Source of the DNA: Chondrilla cf. caribensis
Lineage: Eukaryota; Porifera; Demospongiae; Chondrillida; Chondrillidae
Direction: 5' to 3'
Length of the DNA: 62,500 bases
NCBI GenBank assembly: GCA_964020155.1
Contig: OZ026547.1
Span: forward strand, 5,803,009 to 5,865,508
This document shows positions 33,918 through 44,050 of the stretch, one piece after another; positions within the stretch are counted from its first letter, which is position 1, and the number at the start of each line of letters is the position of its first letter. Made by a program: the position numbers and the translations under genes. Below the pieces are notes generated by a model. That model did no database searches and had not been told where the DNA came from. It saw nothing but the letters and a program-made list of their open reading frames with translations.

Positions 33918-34868
33918 TCAGTACAGGTACACATATTTCCTCTCCATAGATGTCCTTGCTTTTAATGATGGGTACAGAGTTGTAGTCAACATTTGCTCTG
34001 AGCTATTCCTCTGTAGTATAGCATCATTTACAATAAACATGGTCTGAAGAAAAGGTGAATTTTCTGATTTTAGGAAATCTTCCAACAAAGTGCGGATTTT
34101 CAGCATCCTTGTTGGTGGTTGCAAGCAATTACCTGTTTAAGTGATTTCTCATGAAATTGCCTATAACATAGTTTAAAGCCTTAAATAGCATAATTATTTT
34201 AACTTGCACAAAAGAAGCACAAAAGATGATTAATACTAATAATTGATGCACTAGATTACTTATATTGTCAGTACAATGCTGTCAATAAGTATAATGGGCT
34301 AATGTATCTGATTTTGAGTAAAATGTTATAGATGATTGGCAGCAGTCTTTTGCTGCTCTTGAAATGCTACCTACACACAATAGAAAATAGCATTTAATAT
34401 ACAATAATTAAATTTGTGTGGAAAAACATTGTAATATATTATGTATTTATAAATGCACTGCATGTCTGCAGGCAAATAGTGGTCACCAAAATAAATAGTG
34501 CATTGTGTACTTTAATACGTAGTTAAACATATGTACCTCAGGAACTTCCGTGATAGCCAAGCCTTCTGGGTCATGCACTGAGGCTTTTAGGAGTCAAGTT
34601 GAAGAGCATGTTGCCCAGTCTTTTTTTCTTTCTGCTGGTATTGGCGAGAAGTTTGTTAATGAATACGTTCCCAAACAGAATCCATCTATCTGGATGTCGA
34701 TTCACAGTTTGTCCTCTCACCCTTACCAGAATCATCATCATCATCATCCAGGCCACAAGATTTCCTCACCCTCCAAAATCTCTTGATACAGCTTCATTCC
34801 TCTTACAAATTTCTGTTTTTCTGGTAAAAAGATTGCTAGTATGTGACAAAGACAAGCTAGGTGAGTAG
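33918..34868 (-). other. Minus-strand candidate exons, unassigned
   Basis: Possible exons on the minus strand. One starts after TTTTACCAG at 34820 and ends before GTGAGG at about 34770 (17 codons, K-F-V-R-G-M-K-L-Y-Q-E). Another reads L-L-K-A-S-V-H-D-P-E-G-L and ends before GTACAT at about 34535. A third lies after TTTTCTTCAG near 34050. They share strand with the exon at 35897-36213 and could belong to the same gene. I cannot join them with confidence or name the product. Confidence 0.25.
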
Positions 34869-35896
34869 ATACATGCACAATTCATGAAACAGATGTAATG
34901 CCTATAAAAGAATCCTTAGAGTCCATCTACGTACTTTCTAGATCCTTGGCATCAGTTTTGCTGAGAATTCGAGACGATACTAGCTGCTGTTTCAACTCCT
35001 CTGGAGTAAATGAATACTTCTAGGGATTCTTTCGGCCATTTTCGAACCCTGCACGTGGCAAATTTGAGAGTAACCAATCAAATGAACTTGCGCTGAAACA
35101 CTTGCACGTATGCTATCTGAAAATGGGGGATTGAAGTTTCATTTCAAAATTTGCCATTACCAGACAACTGGAAGTTATCTTACATTGAAACAGGCATGTC
35201 TAATAAAATTATCATAAAACAAATCTTGATACGAAATACAATCACTAGCATGAAGTTTCTCTCTACTATTGAGTTATGGTAAGAGGACTTAAAGTAAGAT
35301 TTAGCCTTGACACTGATTTTGAAGTGAGGCATTGAGCCTTCTAGGTTTTAGTTTGATGCTCCTGGAGACGAGATTGGAGTTTTAATACAAAATTTTACAT
35401 CTAGCTGGAAGGTTATCCTTCTTCTTTAAAGATTAATTTCATTAGTTTGGACTAAATTCAAGATTATAAATACAGGTATATGAAGACTGCCCAAGGGACA
35501 CAGTGTAGTAGTTGATGTACATTGCAACCTGTATATAGAGACCACCCAAGTGACACATTGTAGTAGTTGATGTACAATCATGGAACCTGTATATAAAGAC
35601 TATGAACCCAAGGAACCAGTAAAAGGTGGTCTCTTGAGACAGGTGGTCTTCATACACAGGTGCTTTACCACCATTGAGTTGACATAGAGTAGAGTCCAGC
35701 TATGGTCGCTTATAGTTTTTGTGTTGAGGTGGTCTTTACTACAGGTCCCACTGTATACTTGCAGGATTTACATATGCATATACAGCATATACAGTACAAT
35801 TATGTATGATTTTAGTATATTTTACTGTACATTTGTATGTATACTGTATATGAATACATTGTTCCCTTTGATCCTCCCACGCATTATGCTACTTAC

Positions 35897-36213
35897 CTCG
35901 CAACTGCCTGATTTTTCCATGTCTTTCAAAGCAACACTGTTCCTGCCAACTGTGTACACCAGGGCCTTTACTGAGGCATACAGACACTCTGCTGTGGTTG
36001 CCATAGCAATGAGATCTAACATCACATTAGTCCCACCCACAGACGACAGGAGTGTACTGATTGATTTAGGAGTGAAGATACGGGCCCCAGAGCTTCCCAC
36101 GATGACAACTCCTGGCATTCTGGATGGACCTGATAAGTGGACTGCAATGTTTGAAAGGAATTTGACCGTATCTGCCACATTGTCCCATTTCAAACCCATC
36201 TCCTTGGCAATGG
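35897..36213 (-). CDS. Exon of a large protein, possibly BEACH-family (WDFY3-like)
   Basis: A 317-nt exon bounded on the minus strand by acceptor TTTGTTGCAG/CC and donor GCGAG/GTAAGT, open throughout (about 105 codons). It includes I-S-T-L-L-S-S-V-G-G-T-N-V-M-L-D-L-I-A-M, followed by an A-S-V-K-A-L-V stretch. This looks like the alpha-helical armadillo-like region of WDFY3/neurobeachin-type scaffolds, which act in autophagy and membrane traffic, but I base that on pattern memory only. The next exons upstream would fall where a 2.95-kb transposon now sits, beginning 93 nt away, and none is visible beyond it. It may be one exon of a gene with long introns, or a fragment. Confidence 0.45.
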
Positions 36214-36913
36214 CTGCAACAAACACAGAGAAATGTGGCTACACACTTAACCAAGCAACACAACAACATCAAGTACTAAAAGAACATCAATGAATACCAT
36301 AGATATACAATGGTGGTCAAAAGTTACGGGACGATTAAGGGTTTAAGAAAATGGCGTAACGAAACGGTACGACTTCAATCGTCCAAAAAGCAAGATTTTT
36401 CCATTTGATTCGGAAAATAAATCGTTAGAAACATCCAAAAACATTCTAATCGGTGTATTCTGCACCTAGGCGTTTCAATACTGCGTTCGGTGTTTGTCAG
36501 CCCGCATCAATTGAAAATCACTACTTTGAGCAAACACGTTTGTCAATAGTTGTTTTGAGGGAACTATATTTTCTCTTGCAAACGTATATTCAAATCTTTT
36601 ATTATTCAGAATCTTCAACAGATAGGATCTTCAATAATTTTCATAGAGACAATGCTACAAACAACTTACCCGCATTCGTATGATCTAATATCTGTGCAAA
36701 CTTGGAAAAAGAAATATTATCGTATGCTTAGATGTTCGATTGCCGGTAGGCTCCTCTTAAACCACAGGATATACTGACCAGATTCAATAGTTTATGTATA
36801 TGAGTGACCACTGCAGAGAGAATTGTACGGAAGAAAATTTAATCAGAAGATATACGCAGAAAAAAACTATTGTTCTTTAAATTTAACACGAGTCAAGTTT
36901 ACTACGTAGGTTA

Positions 36914-36935
36914 GATAGATAGATAGATAGATAAT
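36914..36935. repeat. Short (TAGA)n microsatellite
   Basis: About five TAGA units within the transposon. Confidence 0.8.
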
Positions 36936-37095
36936 TATTTGGCAATAGGAAGACGAATGTGGGTTTTCATGCAGGTCCTGGAATTTAATGAATGTGGGTT
37001 TTCATGCAGGTTATAAAATTTTATATAGCAATCTGGTTCGGTGGCCAAATGAGCTCTCAGAAACTGATATTTTAGCTGAATCGGATATTTGCGAA

Positions 37096-38954
37096 TTGTT
37101 AGCTGTACCTCTGAAAGTACCAGTACTTAAGCACCTTAGGATGATTAAAAGATGCAGCGGTAATGGTGCCAATCGATTCACATTTGATGGAATACAGAAC
37201 ATTTCTCCTTTGCGTCCGAATATATATTATTTTGGACATTGTAATGGAGATTCGGACACTGATGTTCGTTCCTTTCGGAACTTCAGCAGAATCCAACGAA
37301 ATTAGTATTGGATATTCTTCAACATGTTGTCTCTTCTTCGTGCAAGTTTCAGAGAGAAACTCTCCAAGTTGGCAGAAAGAGCACAAACATATTAATACCA
37401 AATGTTACTAAAAATAGACATTTGCCCACCAAGTGTTGCGCAAGCTGCAGTATCTCAACCATCGCGCGGAGTTCATTTCATGGCACGGTGTGTTGAACTC
37501 GTACTTATTGTCATAGATAGCGTGCCAAGCATTGAACCAAATGCTAATAAGTACTAAAACTCAAAAAGCTCTAAAATTCTGGATATAAAGCTTGATAATT
37601 TGTAATAAAACTCAAAAAGGATGTCATGTGTTTGCTACAAATCACAAGCATTGCTCTTATGAGCATGGCGGACATTTCCATGTTGCTTTATGAACCCTTT
37701 TGGTGGCCCCTACACATTTGCAATGGAACCACTTTATACAATATGACTTTATGCTCAACTGCTAGAGTGATAGTGGCTGGACCGTAGTGCGAAGAATGGT
37801 AATCCATTAGTAAAATAATGGGCCACTGTGACGTAGCATACATCAAAAGAGCTTGACGAACCATTGATGAAATAGTTCTTGAGTCATCCATCTATTTGTG
37901 GACAGACCATAAAGAGTGCCCGGAACCTCACCCTTGGTGAAATCACGACCAAGAGACTTTTTGTTGAGAAAAATATATGGCGGAATGGTGGTTCCAGTTG
38001 CACATGTGCATGCTAGCACAGTATACTGGCCTTTTGTGCCATCTGTGATGGTGAATGGATTCTTTGATCCAACAGTGCTGACTACCTTGTGGCATGCAGG
38101 GTTGATGGGGAGACCCGTCTCATCGCAGTTGTAAATTGCAATTGGCTCATTAAGGATCTCATTCTCCAAAAGACTTTCATAAAGGATGTCATAGTATTTA
38201 TCCAAGACTGTTTGATCTGTGGCTCTATGTCTTGCCTTTGTGAGTGGAACAGCAGACTTCAATGTTAGCTGGGGGAACCTTGCACAATAGCTGTGCCACC
38301 AACCTTTTGTAATCATTGAATTGATGTTCTTCTTGTCTGCTATCTGCTAATTTTAAAACTATTGCAATTACCTGTTGATATGTGCAAGGATATCCAATCT
38401 TGGCAGCCTCAACCAAGAATGTGCACAGCTCTTTCTCTTCTTCATGGCTCAAGATTGCGTACCCAGACCTTGCACCTATTGAGGTCTTCCCTGTAGCAGC
38501 GGAGCATAAAGTCATATTGTATAATGTGGTTCCATTGCAAATGTGTAGGGGCCACCAAAAGGGTTCATAAAGCAACATGGAAATGTCCGTCATGCTCATA
38601 AGAGCAATGCTTATGATTTGTAGCAACACCTGACATCCTTTTTGAGTTTTATTACAAACTATCAAGTTTTATATCCATAATTTTAGAGCTTTTTGAGTTT
38701 TAGTACTTATTAGCATTCGGTCCAATGCTTGGCACGCTATCCATGACAATAAGTGGATTCCACTCAAGTTCAGAAAAGAACGAACATCAGTGTCCGAATC
38801 TCCATTACAATGTCCGAATTAATATATATTCGGACGCAAAGGAGAAATGCGCCGTATTCCATCAAACGTGAATCGATTGGCACCATTACCGCTGTATATT
38901 TTAATCAACCTAAGGTGCTTAAGTACTGGTACTTTCAGAGGTACAGCTAACAAA
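37096..38954. repeat. Inner inverted arms of the transposon
   Basis: TTGTTAGCTGTACCTCTGAA at 37097 is repeated inverted at 38954. Matching continues through AAGTACCAGTACTTAAGCAC, the TTCGGACACTGATGTTCG block, ATAGCGTGCCAAGCATTG and GGGGCCACCAAAAGGGTTC, with several per cent divergence. The arms include the 3' end of the transposase frame, so part of the gene itself has been inverted and duplicated. Confidence 0.8.
37690..38520 (-). pseudogene. pogo/Tigger-type transposase remnant
   Basis: Three minus-strand frames in sequence carry consecutive parts of one protein. First comes an N-terminal helix region (L-S-H-E-E-E-K-E-L-C-T-F-L then Y-Q-Q-V-I-A-I). Next is a CENP-B/Tc5-type DNA-binding helix (G-W-W-H-S-Y-C-A-R-F) running into the catalytic core with the first acid in Y-N-C-D-E-T-G-L. 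Last is the strand with the second acid in L-L-M-D-Y-H-S-S-H. The frames differ at about 38330 and 37870, so at least two frameshifts separate them. The segment that should hold the third catalytic acid is lost in the inner inverted arm. It is not functional as it stands. Confidence 0.75.
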
Positions 38955-39443
38955 CTGATGAAAATCCGGGTGTCCGAATTTACCTGCGTCCGAATTTATA
39001 TTATTTACTCTAGCAAGAACGTCTGTGTAAGCGTATATTTTCGAATGTTACGCCGATTAGAGCCGTTATTAGAGTAAATGGAAGTCACGAATATTTGCAA
39101 GCACTATCGTTATGTTCGTGAACATTTTAAAAGTATTCTTATGATTTGTTTTGACTCTCTTGTTCCCAATTCGCCGAAATAACGAGAAAATTGCAAGTAT
39201 GCTGAAAATAGCTGACGGCCGCCATATTGAAATCGTCCCGTAACTTTTGGCCGCCACTGTACATATAAATGTACGTATACAACTGTATTGTACTGCATTC
39301 ATCATAGTGGTAGTTTTACTATAACTATACTATTATGTAAAAGTCTGTAAACATCTCATGACTGATGATGGGGTGTGATGATATCGCCATGACAACAGAC
39401 ATACTGTCGTGATCAACACAACACCCACATGTACACACCCACT

Positions 39444-39460
39444 AACCAATGCTATAAAAG
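39444..39460 (+). promoter_or_regulatory. CCAAT and TATA box of the fibrinogen-domain gene
   Basis: ACCAAT followed by TATAAAAG (39453-39460), about 95 nt upstream of the start codon. This leaves a leader of about 65 nt. Confidence 0.7.
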
Positions 39461-39554
39461 AACACCACTCAACACACAGAAACAACAAGTAAGAGATCAT
39501 CAAGGAGTAAGAGAACATCGACTACAGAGAACGTTACAGCTCAGGAATAAGAAC

Positions 39555-39775
39555 ATGATCAACTTTAGCTGCGGATCAACAACTATTGCCATACTTCTAC
39601 TAGTTACTACGGCATATGGACAATGTGAGTAGAATATACACTCAATATACACGTTTTATAGTACAATATTTGTAGGAATTCACTACATATGAGAGTACCT
39701 GACCAGTCAACTTTAGGCAGACACTCACCACTACAGTACTACTACTACAGTATCTACTACGTACATACTGATGTG

Positions 39776-39825
<50 letters not shown>

Positions 39826-40702
39826 ATGTGCGTGTGTGGACATGCATCAGAGAGACTAATAGCTAGTAATAGTATTAGTGGGTCTTTTGCTACGGTCTAT
39901 GGATAACTAACATCTTCAATTTTAAGACAGATTCTAATTAAAACTTATTTCAAACTTTAGTGTGACAGTGACTACAATGAGTACTGTACATAACAGTGAT
40001 AGGGATTGGTGTTCTATTACACACACAGGTAACCCTGGAAACCCCATACCTCAGGACTGTAAGGAGGTCTATCAGAGAGGATGTACTCAAGACGGAGTCT
40101 ACACTATTGACCCTCACTGTCCAAACCAGAAACCATTCCAAGTTTATTGCAACAACCTATACACCGTCTTCCAGAGAAGAATGGATGGATCCGAGAATTT
40201 CAATAGAGGTTGGGCAGACTATGTTTCGGGCTTCGGAAGGATCTGTGGTGAGCACTGGCTTGGTTTGGAGAAGATCCACTGTCTCACTACAAGAACTGCC
40301 AGAACTGAATTGAGAATTGACATGGCCGATTTCCGAGGAGCTAAGAAAAACACCTACTACAACTTCTTTATGGTCGGAAATGCTGATAGTAAGTACAGGC
40401 TACAGGTTGCGGGCTACACTGGAACTGCAGGAGACAGCATAAAGTGGGGCAGTGGAGGGCAGAACATCGCTGGAATGGCATTCTCCACATATGACAGAGA
40501 CAATGACATGTCTAGTGGTACTAACTGTGCGCTAGCCTGGAAGGGAGGATGGTGGTACAATGCCTGCATGGCTTCACAACTGAACGGTATCTACCATTTT
40601 GACACAACACCAGTAGCATGGCAGGCAGTTCTTTGGGAGACATTCACTACTAACAAACGCTCACTGAAGTTTGCTGAAATGAAACTCAGAGCTAAAGACT
40701 AG
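39555..40702 (+). CDS. Secreted fibrinogen-related lectin
   Basis: Exon 1, 39555-39624, encodes the signal peptide (M-I-N-F-S-C to A-Y-G-Q) and ends at CAAT/GTGAGT. The best-fitting acceptor is ACACACACAG/GT at 40028, giving exon 2 40029-40702 in phase and a product of 247 aa. The open frame extends further 5' to 39962, so an earlier acceptor (TTTAG at 39960) cannot be excluded, although it would meet a stop in this phase. Nearly the whole mature chain is one fibrinogen C-terminal domain. Visible are an early Cys pair, R-R-M-D-G, W-A-D-Y-V-S-G-F-G, the calcium loop D-R-D-N-D and the W-W-Y-N-A-C block. Family members (ficolins, tachylectins) bind acetylated sugars or microbial surfaces. There is no collagen stalk, unlike ficolins. 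Confidence 0.88.
39777..39837. repeat. (TG)n microsatellite in the intron of the lectin gene
   Basis: TG dinucleotides within intron 1 (39625-40028). Confidence 0.95.
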
Positions 40703-41235
40703 CCAGAACACAGTCCTACAGTATTACCAGGAAACACTCAGTCTACTACGATACAACTACTTAAGTATATATCCATTCATTTATAAAATGCACTTGAAAC
40801 ACTTTCTGCATATAATTTTTTTCTGAATAATTGAATTTAGCGTATGACATGTTTGAGATAGTCACTGAGTGAGTGTTGACATTACATATCATAAGGGTAT
40901 ACATACATCTTCATAACCTCAAACAGTATCATATTAAGATAAGTGAAATTGTAAAACTGTCCTCAAACTAATGCAAACAATTCTAGATGTGGAGAAATTT
41001 CACAAAGTTACACTATGTACAGAATATACATGCATGCATAATTATAATATACAGAACAGATAATATGTGTATGCAAATTGCAGGCATATAATAATTTAAT
41101 ACATACATTTGAGTATGCATCCATATGTATACTAAATGTTAGCATCTGAGACAGTGTAGATCACATGTACTTACATAGGTGTGCGAGAATCACCCATGTA
41201 TTAAGTGTGTGCCTGAGTCACCCCATGTACATGTA
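40703..41235. other. 3' flank of the lectin gene and inverted minisatellite
   Basis: 40709-40800 is the lectin 3' region, which recurs at 59277-59365. At 41150-41235 motifs such as GTGTGCGAGAATCACCCATG and CTGAGTCACCCCATGTACAT are the reverse complement of the minisatellite at 57620-57840, on the far side of the satellite block. Confidence 0.6.
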
Positions 41236-41858
41236 GCACTGGGTGGTATACCGAATATGTAGTAATACCGCGGTATTATTTGTGCATGGTTTAATACCGG
41301 CTGACTTTTTTCTATAACGAGATATCGTGATATCACGGTATTCTCTAAGGTTTGACCGGTATTTTAAGCAATAGATTCCTGGGATATCAATATTCGCCTT
41401 GAAATGATGCATTCTAAATCCTTTGAAACTATCGCTGCGACAGCCATGATTGCGAGCGCGTAAAGTGTGCGTGTGCAGAGTAATACGTTGTTAGACGGAA
41501 TGAGATAATGTTGTCAAAATGGCGTGTGATAGACTGTAATGTAGACTGCAAGTTTAAATTTTGATCAGCGAACCAGCGATATGGGTGATCCGAGATATGA
41601 ACTTCATCTCGTTGATAAAAAGAATACTAAATCTGATATTTGGAAGTACTTTGCGCTCCGAGGTAACGAGGACGACGGAGTAGTGGATTATTTAATTTTA
41701 TTTATTTATGACTATTTATTTCATTATTATTAAATGAAGGATTCAATTATTTCAATGCCCAATTATAACCTTAAGATTCGGTGTACCGTGATCATAGTAA
41801 TACCTTCGTATGATGTTGGCCATATACCGAAACTGATAATTTTTGATACCGCCCAGTG

Positions 41859-41859
<1 letters not shown>
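41236..41859. mobile_element. MITE at the left edge of the satellite array
   Basis: Terminal inverted repeats GCACTGGGYGGTAT, flanked by TA on both sides (41234-41235, 41860-41861). The interior carries repeated ATACCG / CGGTAT motifs. It has no transposase frame. 624 bp. The (AC)n tract and the satellite start at its right end. Confidence 0.75.
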
Positions 41860-41861
<2 letters not shown>

Positions 41862-41922
<61 letters not shown>

Positions 41923-41953
41923 AAACACACACACACACACAAATACATACACC
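41862..41953. repeat. (AC)n microsatellite at the array start
   Basis: AC dinucleotides between the MITE and the first 28-bp unit. Confidence 0.95.
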
Positions 41954-42377
41954 CTTGTAATGTAGGTACAATGGTACACACACTGTAGTGTAGGTACAAT
42001 GGTACACACACTGTAGTGTAGGTACAATGGTACACACACTGTAGTGTAGATACAATGGTACACACACTATAGTGTAGATACAATGGTACACACACTGTAG
42101 TGTAGGTACAATAGTACACACACTATAGTGTATGTACAATGGTACACACACTGTAGTGTGTGTACAGTGGTACACACACTGTAGCGTAGGTACAATGGTA
42201 CACACACTGTAGTGCAGGTACAGTGGTACACACACTGTAGTGTAGGTACAGTGGTACACACACTGTAGTGTAGGTACAATGGTACACACACTGTATTGTA
42301 GGTACATTGGTACACTCACGGTAGTGTACTTACAATGGTACAAACACTGTAATGTAGGACTAAACGTACAGATGCAT

Positions 42378-42452
42378 ACATACTAACAAATACACGCACA
42401 CGCACACACACACACGCGCGCGCGCGCGCACGCACGCACACACACACACATA

Positions 42453-42484
<32 letters not shown>

Positions 42485-42515
42485 CACACAAACACAAATA
42501 CACACACAAATACAT
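42378..42515. repeat. Alternating AC/GC block, copy 1
   Basis: Continuous purine-pyrimidine alternation including CGCGCGCGCGCG and repeated ACGC. It is a strong candidate for Z-DNA. Its duplicate is at 43928-44050. Confidence 0.85.
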
Positions 42516-43927
42516 ACACCTTGTAGTGTAGGTTCAATGGTACACACACTGTAGTGTAGTTACAGTGGTACACACACTGTAGTGTAGGTTCAATGGTACA
42601 CACACTGTAGTGTAGGTACAATGGCACACACACTTTAGTGTAGGTTCAATGGTACACACACTGTAGTGTAGGTACAATGGCACACACACTTTAGTGTAGG
42701 TACAATGGTACACACACTGTAGTGTAGATTCAAGGTACACACACTGTAGTGTAGGTTCAATTGTACACACACTGTAGTGTAGGTACAATGGCATACACAC
42801 GGTAGTGTAGGTACAATGGCACACACACTGTAGTGTAGGTACAATGGTACACACACTGTAGTATAGGTACAATAGTACACACACTGTAGTGTAAGTATAA
42901 TGGTAGACACACAGTATCGTAGGTACAATGGTGCACACACTGTAGTGTACTTACAGTGGTACACACACTTTAGTGTAGGTACAATGGCACACACACTTTA
43001 GTGTAGGTACAATGGTACACACGCTGTAGTGTAGATTCAATGGTACACACACTGTAGTGTAGGTACAATGGTACACACACTGTAGTGTAGGTACAGTGGT
43101 ACACACATTGTAGTGTAGGTTCAATTGTACACACACTGTAGTGTAGGTACAATGGCACACACACGGTAGTGTAGGTACAATGGCACACACACTGTAGTGT
43201 AGGTACAATGGTACACACACTGTAGTATAGGTACAATGGTACACACACTGTAGTGTAAGTACAATGGTAGACACACAGTATCGTAGGTACAATGGTGCAC
43301 ACACTGTAGTGTAGGTACAATGGTACACACACTGTAGTGTAGGTACAGTGGTACACACACTGTAGTGTAGGTACAGTGGTACACACACTGTAGTGTACTT
43401 ACAGTGGTACACACACTGTAGTGTAGGTACAGTGGTACACACACTGTAGTGTAGGTACAGTGGTACACCCACTGTAGTGTAGGTACAGTGGTACGCACAC
43501 TGTAGTGTAGGTACAGTGGTACACACACTGTAGTGTAGGCACAATCGTACACCCACTGTAGTTTAGGTTCAATGGTACACACACTGTAGTGAAGGTACAA
43601 TGGTACACACACTGTAGTGTAGATACAATGGTACACACACTTTAATGTAGGTACAATAGTACACACACTGTAGTGTAGGCACAATCGTACACCCACTGTA
43701 GTGTAGGTACAATGGTGCACACACTGTAGCGTAGGTACAATGGTACACACACTGTAGTGCAGGTACAGTGGTACACACACTGTAGTGTAGGTACAGTGGT
43801 ACACACACTGTAGTGTAGGTACAATGGTACACACACTGTATTGTAGGTACATTGGTACACTCACGGTAGTGTAGGTACAATGGTACAAACACTGTAATGT
43901 AGGACTAAACGTACAGATGCGTACATA

Positions 43928-44050
43928 CTAACAAATACACGCACACGCACACACACACACACACGCGCGCGCGCACGCACGCACACACACACACATACGC
44001 ACGCACGCACGCACGCACACACAAACACAAATACACACACAAATACATAC
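43928..44050. repeat. Alternating AC/GC block, copy 2
   Basis: Same as 42378-42515 but shorter by several CG and ACGC steps. Confidence 0.85.

Larger units (their letters stand above)
36308..39259. mobile_element. Composite DNA transposon, TA target duplication
   Basis: Terminal inverted repeats of about 29 bp beginning CARTGGYGGYCAAAAGTTAC, flanked by TA (36306-36307 and 39260-39261), as in Tc1/mariner elements. Inside are a second, longer inverted pair (about 37096-37765 and 38500-38954) and between them a broken pogo/Tigger-type transposase on the minus strand. The left inner arm has about 200 nt (around 37302-37502) that the right arm lacks. Two possibilities remain: a foldback derivative of one element, or one element inserted in another. 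Confidence 0.8.

Noticed and set aside
38382..38570. Plus-strand frame resembling the transposase C-terminus
   Set aside because: It is the inverted inner arm of the transposon read on the other strand, not a second transposase.
39960..40028. Earlier start of exon 2 of the fibrinogen-domain gene (acceptor TTTAG at 39960)
   Set aside because: In the phase set by exon 1 it meets TGA at once. The acceptor at 40028 joins in frame.
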